This document shows, piece after piece, positions 23,901-36,765 of a stretch of 64,000 nucleotides of DNA (its first letter is position 1; each line of letters begins with the position of its first letter). The translations under genes were made by a program, and so were the position numbers. The notes beneath the pieces are model-generated. The model was not told the origin of the DNA, made no database searches, and saw nothing but the letters and a program-made list of their open reading frames with translations. The DNA comes from Orobanche coerulescens. Taxonomy: Eukaryota > Streptophyta > Magnoliopsida > Lamiales > Orobanchaceae. Location of the stretch: contig CM065818.1 of the NCBI GenBank assembly GCA_033398695.1, positions 53,290,001 through 53,354,000 of the forward strand, read 5' to 3'.

Positions 23901-26900
23901 ACAACCTGAATAACTCGGGGAATCTCGACTTAATATTCTCTTCCGTCTCCCATGTAGCTTCCTTGGATCCATGTCTCGACCATTTCACTTTAACCAAGGA
24001 AATGGTTTTGTGCCGAAGTTGCTTCACCCGACGCTCTAAAATCTGAATTGGTCTCTCTTCGATGGTCATGTCGGGCCCCAACTCGATCTCTCCAAAATCA
24101 ATAATATGGATAGGGTCCGGTACGTACTTCCTAAGCTGGGAAATATGAAATATGTTATGTACGTGGCTCAGGGACGGCGGCAAGCCTAACCGATAGGCAA
24201 GCTCTCCAACTCTCTCTAGAATCTCGAATGGTCCAATATATCTCGGACTAAGTTTACCCTTCCGACCGAAGCGGTAAACTCCCCGTGTCGGCGACACCTT
24301 AAGCAAAACATGGTCTCCCACCTCGAACTCCAACGACCGACGACACGTATCAGCATAAGACTTCTGTCGACTCTGGGCTGTCAACAACCTATCGCGAATC
24401 AGAGCAATCTTCTCTCTCGTCTCAACTACCATATCGGGCTCGGTGCCAATTAGCTCGGATGCATTATCCCAACACAATGGCGATCTGCACCTCCTCCCAT
24501 ACAATGCCTCAAATGGTGCCAGTTTGATCGAGGCGTGCCAACTATTTTTGTACGTGAACTCGATCAATGGCAAGTGCGACTCCCAATCATCCTTCCAATC
24601 TAAAGTGCAGGCTCTCAACATATCTTCCATTGTCTGGATCGTCCGCTCTGACTGCCCGTCTTTCTGAGGGTGGTAGGATGTACTGAGTCTCAACTCAGTC
24701 CCCAAAGCTCGATGAACGGCCTGCCAAAAATGTGATATGAATCGGCCATCTCGATCCGAGACAATACTCTTAGGAGTCCCATGCAACCTCACGATCTCCG
24801 CAATGAATAACCGTGCTAGTCTCTCCGGCCCCCAAGTATCCTTAATACCCATAAAATGAGCTGATTTGGTTAGTCTATCGACAATAACCCATATCATGTT
24901 CATTCCAGTCCGAGTCCTAGGCATACTGGTAATGAAATCCATGGAAATGTCCTCCCACTTCCACTCCGGGATAGGAAGTGGTCGCAATAATCCCGCGGGT
25001 CGCTGATGCTCCATCTTAACCTATTGATAGGTCAAACACTTCGCCACAAACTCACTAACGTCCGTCTTCAGATTGCTCCACGAGTAGTTACTCCTTACAT
25101 CCTTGTACATTTTACTCGTACCATGATGTATGGAGTAAGGTGTAGTATGAGCTTCACTCAAGATCTTTTGTCTCAACTCAATAGCACTCGGTACACATAA
25201 TCTGCCGCGGAATCTCAAAACTCCGTCATCCTGAACCACAAATCCAGGGGCTTTCCCCTTCTTCACGTCATCCCTCAACTGGACTAAGAACAGATCATTA
25301 TACTGCCTTGTCTTGATATCATCAACCAAGAACGAAGTGATTTCCAACACACATAACTGACCCTGAACTCTCTGAACCCAAACCTCGATATTCTGAAAAA
25401 TCAAATCCCGCTGGATCCTGTTCTGTGGTGTAACTACCTCTAACATCTGTAACGCCATCGGCTTCCGACTCAACGCTTCGGCCACTACATTAGCCTTACC
25501 CGTATGGTAAAGTATCTCGAGGTCATAATCTTTAATTAGCTCCAACCACCTACGCTGTCTCATGTTCAACTCTTTCTGACTGAATATATACTTCAGACTC
25601 TTGTGATCCATGTAAATCTTACACGAAGACCCATAGAGATAATGCCTCCATATTTTTAAAGCAAAGACGACTGCAGCTAGCTCTAAATCATGCGTAGGGT
25701 AATTTGCTTTGTAAGGTTTCAACTGTCGGGATACATAAGCAATAACCCTATCTCTCTGCATTAAAACATATCCGAGCTCGAGACCCGAAGCATCACTATA
25801 CACCACAAAATCCTCGTTCCCCTGAGGCAATGCTAAAACGGGTGCTGTAGTCAGTCGTCTCTTCAACTCGTTAAAACTATTCTGTCTATCTGCGGTCCAC
25901 TCGAACTTCTGAGTCTTCTGGAGTAACTGAGTGAGTGGTCTAGCGATCTTAGAAAATCCTTCAACAAATCTACGGTAATAGTCTGCAAGTCCCAGAAAAC
26001 TCCTCACCTCCTTCACATTCTTAGGCGGTTCCCACGCCATCACTGCCTCTATCTTCTGCGGATCTACCCGAACTCCCTCTGCTGAAATCACATGCCCGAG
26101 GAACATCACTTCCTTGAGCCAAAAATCACACTTAGAGAACTTCGCGTACAACTGCTCAGCTCTCAGAATGTCTAGCACAATCCGGAGATGTAAGGTGTGC
26201 TCCTCCCAACTCCGGGAATAGATAAGAATGTCATCAATAAAGATGACTACGAATTTGTCCAGATACTTAATAAAAACCTTGTTCATCAACTGCATGAACA
26301 CTTCTGGGGCGTTGGTTAGCCCGAAGGCATAACCACAAACTCATAATGGCCATATCTCGTCTGAAAGGTAGCTTTCGGTATATCACTGTCCCGAATCCTC
26401 AACTGGTAGTAACTCGATTGTAAATCAATCTTCGAAAAGTCTGACGCTCCCTGAAGCTGATCAAACAAGTCGTCAATCCGGGGCAAAGGGTATTTGTTTT
26501 TTATGGTCAACTTGTTCAATTCTCGATAATCGATGCATAAACGAAGCGACCCATCCTTCTTCTTAACAAAAAGCACTGGCGCACCCCAAAGCGATGCGCT
26601 CGGTCGAATATACCCTTTATCTAGCAACTCCCCCAACTGCTTCTTCAGCTCTAACATCTCCGACGGTGCCATACGGTACGACACTCGAGAAATAGGGGCC
26701 GCATTCGGCTCTAAATCAATAGGAAAGTCAACCTCTCGCAGTGGTGGTAATCCCGGCAAGTCATCTGGAAATACGTCGGGATACTCGCTAGAGACTGGAA
26801 TCGATGACTTGTCAATTCCACCATTTTCCGCCTTCACATCGTAACACCAATAGCTAACACAACCCTGGTTCAGAAGTTTCATCGCCTTCAAGGCGCTAAT

Positions 26901-27294
26901 CACACTTACCGATCTACCCGGCTTACAACCGATGAGAGTGTGCTCAGTGCCATCATCGGCCACTATCGAGATAGTACGAGTCCGATAGTTCATGATAGCA
27001 CCGTGACGATCCAACCAATCATCCACGAGGATCAAATCTTCACCCTTAAGGTCTACAACAATGAGACTCGAGGGCCAATCTCGGCTCCCGATCCTCACTG
27101 GGCAATCGCTACCTTCCCGGTTCCCAACCATACGATCCCCACTAGGCATGCCCACTACAAACGGTTCACACTCGAACAAGCAGTCAAAACCAATACGACA
27201 CACACAATCCGAAGCAATAAAGGAGTGGGTAGCACCGAAACTGGATGAGAAAGGATCTGAGTGGTACCTGACGCCACCGGAATGTCTGCCTCCT
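23899..27294 (-). pseudogene. Element D protease, RT, RNase H, integrase
   Basis: Runs leftwards from the E insertion. In the protease the expected D-[ST]-G-A-T-H-S-F appears as S-F-G-A-T-H-S-F near 27230-27215, so the catalytic Asp is missing. RT begins in one frame (to 26316) and a single-base loss near 26325 at the MPFG motif shifts it; RT resumes at about 26301 with [11 protein letters not shown] intact. RNase H ([10 protein letters not shown]) follows. An in-frame TAG at 25023-25021 replaces the Gln codon after the zinc finger (CLTYQ, itself with Cys to Tyr). Integrase has the D, D and E residues (MDFITS, VSDRDGRF, QSERTIQ). The chromodomain-like tail ends at 23899. One frameshift and one stop would each prevent a full product. 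Confidence 0.9.
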
Positions 27295-27555
27295 CTGTGT
27301 GTAATATCCGCAATTTCGAATTTCGGTAATTTTCTTTTTTTGGTGTATTTCTCGATCGTAGTGACTCTCGTATACCTCTCAGTGTGTCCTTCCTGTCAAC
27401 TGTTGAACTGTATTTTCGTTATTGATGTGCGGAACCGCCGTTTCGGGGTTGCCGCGGATCCATTTCGTGTTATTGGTTCCCAAATATTGATTCCTATCGT
27501 TTTATTCTCTTTCCGGATCATTTTCATCATTTTGGGACCCAAAAGGGGGTGTGGG

Positions 27556-27758
27556 CCGCGGCACAAGACAGGTGTGCCGCGGCACACATATTTCTCCAGT
27601 CGATGGTCGAGCGAACTGTACTGTGTGCCGCGGCACACCCATCCGGTGCCGGCACGGTGCCGAGTCAATGCCGCGGCACATCCGTCGTGCCGCGGCACAC
27701 CCGTGTGACATCGGCGACCAAAACTCGCTGCACTGTGTGCCGCGGCTGCATCTTGCGG
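27556..27758 (+). repeat. CCGCGG palindrome array, E 5' LTR
   Basis: Copies at 27556, 27577, 27628, 27649 (reduced to ccgg), 27671, 27690 and 27740, plus a decayed one at 27753. Steps include 21, 21, 22 and 19 bp. The 3' LTR array (32786-33035) differs by many 1-4-base gaps, although the flanking LTR sequence is almost identical. Confidence 0.88.
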
Positions 27759-29198
27759 CACAATGCCAAAACACAGGAGTAAATTTTCGCCCCGTGCGCG
27801 GCACACGGTCAAGCTGTGCGATTCGTCTTTATTAGACGAAATCGGTCGTCTTCTCCCTCATTTTCACCGCATCGCGAGAGAGAGTGAGAGAAAGGGGAAG
27901 GGTTCTTCATCTAAATCCATTGGGGGTTGATTTTCACCATTTTTCTTGATTTGTGAGGCTCGGGCAATCAATCTAACGCGTGTTCTACGGATCTTGGTAC
28001 TTGAATCTCGTAAGGTAATATTCTAAAACCCTATTTTCGATTAAATTGGGGGTTTTGGGTTTTCTTCCGATTCGTTCCGTTTGTTGGTGGATTCAGGATG
28101 TATACGATTAATATTGTTAGTATCTTTAGTTTCCTACGGATTCATGGATATTTTGTAGATTTTTACGGAATCGAGAGGGTTTGGTTGTGGTCCGCCCTCG
28201 TTGTTATTTTTGGTACAAATATACATGAATCGTAGGCGGGTTTCCGGGTGTATTCCATTTCCATAACTGTTTAGAAGTGGTTGTGATTGTGCCATTCGAA
28301 TCGTTAGGTTCATTTTCGGTTCCTCGCGGCCGTGCTTGATTCTTCCGCTCCGTTCATTGTCGTCTTCCTTTCCGTTAGCATCGGGCGTTCCGAAGCTTCC
28401 CGGTTGAGCCGTATCCGTTCGTGGTTCAGTGCTCGTGGTATCGAGGCAAGTACCTTGCCCATACTTTTCTTATTTTGTGGATATGATGGTCGGTGATCGT
28501 ATTAGTATGTTTGTTTGGTTGTTTGAAACGAAGTTTCAAAAGATTTGATTTGGCCTCGTTCAAGGCTTTCTTTCAAATGCGTGTGTGTTTTGTGAACGGT
28601 GTGTTTTGGGAATTGATTATGATTTGATTATTTTGAACGTTGAAGGATTTGATGATGATACTCCTATTGTTTAAAGTTATGGAATCGTATATTCCGTATT
28701 TAATCTTGTTATTGTGTTTTGAAGAGTTTGATAATGGTGTCGAGTTAATGGCCATCTCTAGTGAGTATTCTTAATGAACTTACATTCTTAGCATGTTAGT
28801 ATTGCATGAGTAACGTGTGTGTGTGTATGCTCACTGCGGGTTAGATCCGACGGGGTCTCGGTAGGGCTCCACGGCCGTGGAACCGCGAGCTTGCTTTTAA
28901 CCATGCGGGTTAGATCCGACGGTCTCGGTAGGGATCCACGAAGCTGTGGGTCCGCGGTTAATTGTGGTGCATTTTACAAATGTGGTTTGATCATTGGCAT
29001 TTCCGGAAATGAGTGCTTTTGAACGGTTTTCATTTGCATGCATTGACTAAGTGTGTAAGAGGTAAGTTGTTCGTTTGGCCTACTTGGCTAGGATGGCTCT
29101 AGAGTATTTTGTTGTTTGTTTTAAATCCTTTATTTGTGGATTTTGATGTTGGGAGACGAACCTTGTGGTCGTTCTTGTGTACTGTGAGTTGATGAGAT

Positions 29199-29305
29199 TT
29201 GGGGCTAAAATCCCAATGGTTTTGTAAAAGTCATTTTATGGATTGGGGCTAAAATCCCAACATTTTTGTAAAAGTCCTTTTACGGATTTGGGGCTAAAAT
29301 CCCAA
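29199..29305 (+). repeat. Three-copy ~45-bp tandem repeat with TTGGG/CCCAA hairpin (E LTR)
   Basis: TTGGGGCTAAAATCCCAA starts at 29199, 29243 and 29288, each followed by a gtaaaagtcattttatgg-like segment. Each copy can fold as TTGGG...CCCAA. The same three copies lie at about 34443-34550 in the 3' LTR. Confidence 0.85.
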
Positions 29306-29993
29306 CGGTTTGGTAAAGGTGATTTTACGGAAAGTAAACTTTTGGGGCGGTGACCCCTTTTGTCTTGTGAATTTTGAAAAGTAGGATTTGATAATCCTAA
29401 ATGGTTTTCTATTAAAACTCTCGATGGCATTCTAAACCGTCTTATAAATTATTTCCATTGGTTTATGGTATTTCGATTTTGAAATGTTTTCTCAAACCCT
29501 TGCCTCGAGAAGTACTTTTCGTTTTGTTTGGATCTTTGAGGATTCCTGGTTATTGTTATTCGTGGAATGTGAATTGTATGGCTCGTATTTGCACTTTGTA
29601 TTTGCACTAGCAAAACAGTGGAGTTTTGCTAACCTTCGAGTATTCGGGGGGTGGATGTCTATTTTGCATTCGTGTTTTGGAGCATAACACGGGTCGGCAC
29701 GAAGGATGATGAAAGATGAACGATACTAATCACACGAGGATCCGTTGATGTCGTATTGGTCTAGTTGTATTTTCTTCAAGATCTTTTCCCGTTGTACGGG
29801 AGTTTATTGTACTTTGACCTGCGTGGGTATATGTTGTAATTGAGTTGTATATTTTATAGAAAGACCAAATCTGTCAACACAGTCATTGAGCCTTGAAGGC
29901 ATTGTCGAGAACATAAATCTTGTTACCAGCCTAGTAGATCTTCGAGGAGAGGGTCAACGGCTTGTAATATCCCGAGTGGATCGGGGTGTTACA

Positions 29994-32529
29994 TAAATGG
30001 TATCGGAGCTTAGGTTGAGGAAACCTAGGCCGTCGGGTCAAGTCGTGTTGTTTGAGTCTTGTTTCGTCGGATTTTATCTCGATCGAGTCGTGTCGCGACG
30101 CGTCGTTTGAATTTGTTGGTCGGGATTAGTATCGTGGGGAGATCATCATCTTCGTGCGACATGTGTAAGTAAGTCTCCCTTCTTCGTGTTGTACCTCGTG
30201 TGACAAGATCTATTTTTATGATTATTTGTTAAGTGATGGAATCTTTATGTGGATTTTGATTTCAAGATATTTATTTAATCGACTCTCGTATTTGATTTAT
30301 ACGAGGAGTGTCGCCGCTTGTGATGTCTTTTTATTATTGTTTTTGTCCGTTCTTGATGATTTTCGAATCGATTTGCACGTTTTACAAGTTCTCTTGTGGA
30401 AGCTTTGTGCTTATACACATTCGACTTGTTCACTAGCCAGTGCGGTAGGGTCTTTAGAGGCCTCGAATGGGGCCAGTGGTTTTGTTCTGAATGTGGTTAT
30501 TTGACTCTAATATTTTGTTCTTATGAGGAGTAGTGTTGCTGGATTGTGCGTGTTGAACTGTATTTCTTTTATCCACTGCGTGAGTTCTTTTGTAATGACT
30601 TTCGGTATTTTACCACCCGCTTTATTTCGATAACCGCTTCCCTTAACCGAGTTTTTGGCATTATGGCCTTGATCGCTTTGGCGAAATCCTTGTGACGGTA
30701 TTTAGTATTTTGTAAATGGCTTTCGTGAGTTTTTGAAATATTACCGTCATCAGCCTTTTTGGCATTTTTGTAAATGGTTTTTAGCACTGGGTCGACGCGG
30801 ACCCACAGCGCTATGATGTTCCGTGTGACTACCTCGAAATTTTGGGCATTCTAGCCTTTTTGGCATCGTCCTTTTGGCATTGAATTATTTTCAAAACTTG
30901 AGTATCTTAGAAATAAATTTGAGACATATTTTTCAAATGAGTTATTTTCTTGTGGTACATCCAGTACCACAATATATTTCAAAAATTTTACGCCTCGAGG
31001 ACCAAAATGTTTTGAGATATTTTCAATGTTTTAGAAACACTTTTATCTAGACCCGAGGGTCGAATATTCGAAAGTTTTCACTAAGAGAAAGTGTCCTCAT
31101 TTTTATCAAATGCGAAACGGTTCTCCAAAGTCTCGATAACGATGTTTCACGTTTGTACTTTTTGAAAGGTGATACTCAAGATCAACCAAGATTCTTCAAA
31201 TTATTTTCAAAACGAGGTTTTCGTTTTTTAAAACCTATCCATTCCCGTTTGAGGGCCGGTATGTATGTATGATGTTCACGTTGTCATTATGATGTTTACT
31301 CCCAGTATGATCGAATTGGCGGTGTGAGCGTTGAGTCGCTTTCCGGACATTTGTTGTGCTAGCCCCTGTGAGAGGTGGGATGTTGGTGTTGAATGTTGTC
31401 GTCTCGTGGTGATTTACGTGTTGTCGCGCATGTGCGAGCCGTTAGAACTTGGGTTGGTATGGCCGTGTGCATCGGTGATCGTTCCGTTATGTGTCGGTTG
31501 TTTAATGTCTTGTAACCTTGCTCCTGTTATTGTGAATTTCGTGGATGAGGTCGGGGTAATACCCGTATTGTTTTCGCTTCGTATTTTCTCTCTCTCAATT
31601 CTATAGACTCGCTCGCGTTCGTTGATACTTTCGAACTTGTTCGTATTCCGGTTTCATCGTTCGAGCAGTGTGATCTTGTTGTGGGCCGATCCGGTTATCG
31701 ATGAGACTATTTTTTCGAGATCGGTTCGATCCTTGTGAACCTTGTTCGGGAGTAACATCATTTGGTTCTACTAGTCCTTTTATTCGAAGGGATCGGATTT
31801 TGAACTTCTGTATATTCTATCTTGTCGACTCATTTATGTTCGTTGACATTTCTGAGCTTGTCCTGCCCCTTGTTTTTGTTTATCGAACGAGTGTGGCATC
31901 ATTTCGGAATAACTCGTTTGCCGTTGTGACTTTCCAATTCCTATTCCCTTTCATGTGAACCTTGGAGTTGTTGTTTGAATTTCTATTGTTCTTCGTGATT
32001 CGAACATGATCGTTTGATTTTTGTTGTCTCGATCTTTGTGGTTCGATCGTTTGATTGTTCGGTTTTTTGTTAATCTCGTTTCGTGATTGTTGAACGTTCA
32101 GACTGTTTCGTAATTCCCTTAAGTTCGGGAAATTAGTCTCGTTTTCGATCTTTCAATCCTTGGGCGGTGGAATTCCGTATTAGTTCAGCAATTGGCTCGC
32201 GTTTCGATTGATGTACCGTTGGGTTGGTCAATCATACTGACTTTCGTTCGTTGTGTTTTGTGATTGTCGGATAATTGACTTGGCTATATCATCCGTTTGA
32301 TGACGCTCGTCATTTGTTGGTTTTATTGTATCCCTAACGGCGACGTTGTGTTGGTCGTCGTGGAGCGTGTTTTCACGCCGTTTATTTCTTTGCGTTGCTT
32401 GTAGCGTTTCGCTGATGGGCGTAAGTTACGCATTTCTTGTGTATCTCGTTGAACTTTCCCTGGCGGAGATATTGCTTCTCCCTACTTGTTTTAAGTTTCG
32501 GGACGAAACTTCTTTTAAGGAGGGTAGAA
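29994..32529 (+). other. Non-coding internal region of element E
   Basis: Starts with the primer site TGGTATCGGAGC (29998-30009) and ends with the hairpin and polypurine tract. Short open frames here (for example 30226-30504 and 31331-31606) match no Gag or Pol motif and lack consistent coding character; I do not call them genes. The region is rich in ttttggcat and tttgtaaatgg words around 30650-30880. Confidence 0.8.
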
Positions 32530-35245
32530 TGTAATATCCGCAATTTCGAAATTCGGTAATTTTCTTTTTTTGGTGTATTTCTCGATCGTAGTGACTCTCG
32601 TATACCTCTCAGTGTGTCCTTCCTGTCAACTGTTGAACTGTATTTTCGTTATTGATGTGCGGAACCGCCGTTTCGAGGTTGCCGCGGATCCATTTCGTGT
32701 TATTGGTTCCCAAATATTGATTCCTATCGTTTTATTCTCTTTCCGGATCATTTTCATCATTTTGGGACCCAAAAGGGGGTGTGGGCCGCGGCACAAGATG
32801 TGTGCGCGGCACACATATTTCTCGGTCGATGGTCGAGCGAACCGTCGTGTGCCGCGGCACACCCATCCGGTGCCGCGGCACGATCAGCCGAGTCAAGCCG
32901 CGGCACATCCGTCCGTGCGGCACACCGTGTGACATCTCGCGACCAAAACTCGCACTGTCGGTGTGCCGCGGCACGCTGGCCGTGCTGCACAATGCCAAAA
33001 CACAGGAGTAAATTTTCGTCCCGTGCCGCGGCACGAAGCGGTCAATCAGGCGATTCGTCTTTATTAGACGAAATCGGTCGTCTTCTCCCTCATTTTCACC
33101 TGCATCGCGAGAGAGAGTGAGAGAAAGGGGAAGGGTTCTTCATCTAAATCCATTGGGGGGGTTGATTTTCACCATTTTTCTTCGGTTGTGAGGCTCGGGC
33201 AATCAATCTAACGCGTGTTCTACGGATCTTGGTACTTGAATCTCGTAAGGTAATATTCTAAAACCCTATTTTCGATTAAATTGGGGTTTTGGGTTTTCTT
33301 CCGATTCGTTCCGTTTTGTTGGTGGATTCATGATGTATACGATTAATATTGTTAGTATCTTTAGTTTCCTACGGATTCATGGATATTTTGTAGATTTTTA
33401 CGGAATCGAGAGGGTTTGGTTGTGGTCCGCCCTCGTTGTTATTTTTGGTACAAATATACATGAATCGTAGGCGGGTTTCCGGGTGTATTCCATTTCCATA
33501 ACCGTTTAGAAGTGGTTGTGATTGTGCCATTCGAATCGTTAGGTTCATTTTCGTCGGTTCCTCGCGGTCGTGCTTGATTCTTCCGTTCCGTTCATTGTCG
33601 TCTTCCTTTCCGTTAGCATCGGGCGTTCCGAAGCTTCCCGGTTGAGCCGTATCCGTTCGTGGTTCAGTGCTCGTGGTATCGAGGCAAGTACCTTGCCCAT
33701 ACTTTTCTTATTTTGTGGATATGATGGTCGGTGATCGTATTAGTATGTTTGTTTGGTTGTTTGAAACGAAGTTTCAAAAGATTTCGGTTTGGCCTCGTTA
33801 AAGGCTTTCTTTCAAATGCGTGTGTGTTTTGTGAACGGTGTGTTTTGGGAATTGATTATGATTTGATTATTTTGAACGTTGAAGGATTTGATGATGATAC
33901 TCCTATTGTTTAAAGTTATGGAATCGTATATTCCGTATTTAATCTTGTTATTGTGTTTTGAAGAGTTTGATAATGGTGTCGAGTTAATGGCCATCTCTAG
34001 TGAGTATTCTTAATGAACTTACATTCTTAGCATGTTAGTATTGCATGAGTAACGTGTGTGTGTGTATGCTCTCTGCGGGTTAGATCCGACGGGGTCTCGG
34101 TAGGGCTCCACGAAGGCCGTGGAACCGCGAGCTTGCTTTTAACCATCAAGGGTTAGATCCGACGGGGTCTCGGTAGGGATCCACGAAGTTGTGGGTCCGC
34201 GGTTAATTGTGGTGCATTTTACAAATGTGGTTTGATCATTGGCATTTCCGGAAATGAGTGCTTTTGAACGGTTTTCATTTGCATGCATTGACTAAGTGTG
34301 TAAGAGGTAAGTTGTTCGTTTGGCCTACTTGGCTAGGATGGCTCTAGAGTATTTTGTTGTTTGTTTTAAATCCTTTATTTGTGGATTTTGATGTTGGGAG
34401 ACGAACCTTGTGGTCGTTCTTGTGTACTGTGAGTTGATGAGATTTGGGGCTAAAATCCCAATGGTTTTGTAAAAGTCATTTTATGGATTGGGGCTAAAAT
34501 CCCAACATTTTTGTAAAAGTCCTTTACGGATTTGGGGCTAAAATCCCAACGGTTTGGTAAAGGTGATTTTACGGAAAGTAAACTTTTGGGCGGTGACCCC
34601 TTTTGTCTTGTGAATTTTGAAAAGTAGGATTTGATAATCCTAAATGGTTTTCTATTAAAACTCTCGATGGCATTCTAAACCGTCTTATAAATTATTTCCA
34701 TTGGTTTATGGTATTTCGATTTTGAAATGTTTTCTCAAACCCTTGCCTCGAGAAGTACTTTTCGTTTTGTTTGGATCTTTGAGGATTTCTGGTTATTGTT
34801 ATTCGTGGAATGTGAATTGTATGGCTCGTATTTGCACTTTGTATTTGCACTAGCAAAAAAGTGGAGTTTTGCTAACCCCAGTATTCGGGGTGGATGTCTA
34901 TTTTGCATTCGTGTTTTGGAGCATAACACAGGGTCGGCACGAAGGATGATGAAAGATGAACGATACTAATCACACGAGGATCCGTTGATGTCGTATTGGT
35001 CTAGTTGTATTTTCTTTTCCGCCGCAAGATCTTTTCCCGTTGTACGGGAGTTTATTGTACTTTGACCCCTGCGTGGGTATATGTTGTAATTGAGTTGTAT
35101 ATTTTATTGAAAGACCAAATCGGTCTACTGAGTCATTTAGCCTTGAAGGCATTGTCGAGATGTTAAATGTTGTTACCAGCCTGGTAGATCTTCGAGGAGA
35201 GGGTCTACGGCGTGTAATATCCCTGAGTGGATTGGCGGTGTTACA
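32530..35245 (+). repeat. 3' LTR of element E
   Basis: 2716 bp, almost identical to the 5' LTR outside the CCGCGG array. Confidence 0.94.
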
Positions 35246-36514
35246 CTGTGCACCTCATCTGATACAATGGGGGGTGAACTGAACCCGAACTTGATGCTGC
35301 ACGGTGATCCGGCTGACCCCGACCCCTACCACGACCCGAACTCTGAGGAACATGAGTAACCGGAGTACTGTGCTCCTTCTGAACGGTGGTTGTAGTCGGA
35401 GCTCTGGCGGACCTGGTGGCCCTCTCGTAATGAATTTCCCGATGCCTGGTCTGCCCGCAAGTAAAGCAAGTAACTAACGGAAATGGGCAATCCTTCATCA
35501 CGTGCTCATACTGACTGCAATTAAAACAAACTCTATCGCCAGATGCAACAGACTGAACTGAACGGTTACCCTGAGATCCACCAGCCTGATGAAATGGCAT
35601 CTTCCCAAATGTAGGAGCAGACTGTGACCTCGAAAACCGTCCACCTTTACCGGCTGAAAAACTGTCGGTAGTCTTCTGCTTCTTAGCCTCGGAACCCGAC
35701 TCTGATTCTGGGACAACCATATCAATCGCTAGGGCGCGATCCTGATACTCTTTCAAGATGGCACACATGAGCGGTGCCATACTCTGCCTGATATGCGCCT
35801 TCATGTGCATATTGAAATAACGGATCTTATCGACCTCGGTCCTCACCTGATCTTTCACTAACCCCAACTGCTGATTATAAGTGATGATGGCCTGAGAAAT
35901 CGGCACATCCTGGGGTGTAGCAGTGAAGAACTCCACAATACTGCGTTCTTTGACTGGCGGTGGACAATATTCTGCTTCCATAGCAGACTTAAATTCCTCC
36001 CAAGTGGCTCGGCGGTCTCTGGGCACCACAGCCTCCCACCATTCCGCAGCTTCCTTATCCAGGAGGTACTGAGCAATATGTACCCTCCTGTCATCAGGAC
36101 AAGCCACGGCATCGAAAGTCCTGCTCAACTGAAAGAGCCAATTCTCCCCACCGAGGGAGTCAGAAGAACTACAGAAACGAGGGGGGTGCATCTTAGTTAC
36201 TTTTTGAAGCCATTTACTAGCTTCATCCTCTGGAGTCGGAGCGGATTCTGGCGTCCACCCTGAGCTATCTGAGCGAGCTGGGCTACCAACTGCTGAAGTA
36301 TGGCAGTAGCCCCGACGTCGGCATTATTACCCGACGATAGATTCTGACTGACCGACATATCCTGTTGCCCGTCAGAGCTCAGAGGTAGAGTGCTCGGCAC
36401 TGACTGAGAGGCCGAATCTGCAGAGGACTGAGAAAGTGGGACTTCCTCATTAATAGCACCCCGACCACGGCCTCGGCCGCGTCCCCTAGCTGGTCTACCG
36501 CGACCTCTCAACAT
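35246..36514 (-). pseudogene. Element D gag
   Basis: Starts at ATG 36514, giving a basic RGRGRPARGRGRG N terminus, followed by a serine/glutamine-rich stretch. A frameshift between about 36190 and 36270 moves the capsid domain into another frame, which is open from there to 35246. The capsid core (AAEWWEAV, EEFKSAMEAEYCPP) and two degenerate zinc knuckles follow. The first, CFNCSQYEHVMKDC, keeps C, C, H and C. The second has lost its last Cys (CFTCGQTRHREIHY). The reading frame is then cut by element E at TSD ctgtg, so protease lies 8 kb away beyond E. Confidence 0.87.
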
Positions 36515-36765
36515 ACTAAAGAAAAGATGTGAAAGGAACAAGATCAGAAAAATTCACAGTTACAAGGTTGGCACTTGGCACCACAATTCATAATTCCACA
36601 CAACTCAAGGAAACAAATTACAGAAGTATAAGAGTTCGAGGAAACTTACAGTCACGGGTTGCACGAAACGACGGTAGCACGATGATATTAGGCTCAACGA
36701 CTGTCTCTAACGACATAACTGACAGACCCAAAATTAACCGATAGTCTAGGCATTCAAAACCTAAG

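Larger units (their letters stand above)
27300..29993 (+). repeat. 5' LTR of element E
   Basis: 2694 bp, TGTAATATCC...GTGTTACA. It contains the CCGCGG array (27556-27758), two copies of a unit beginning gggttagatccgac (about 28837 and 28907), and a three-copy repeat at 29199-29305. Confidence 0.94.
27300..35245 (+). mobile_element. Element E: coding-free LTR element (LARD-like) inside D
   Basis: TSD ctgtg at 27295-27299 and 35246-35250. LTRs 27300-29993 and 32530-35245, primer site 29998-30009, 2.5-kb internal region with no gag or pol reading frame, hairpin 32493-32511 and polypurine tract 32512-32529. The LTR is clearly related to that of C around the CCGCGG array and around the word ctaacgcgtgtt. 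The parts needed in cis for replication are kept and the proteins are absent, so it would need proteins from an autonomous relative, most simply a C-type element. Confidence 0.93.

Noticed and set aside
30226..31958. Several 85-92-codon frames in the interior of element E
   Set aside because: They are hydrophobic, T-rich translations without shared family, start context or conservation; the region behaves as non-coding.
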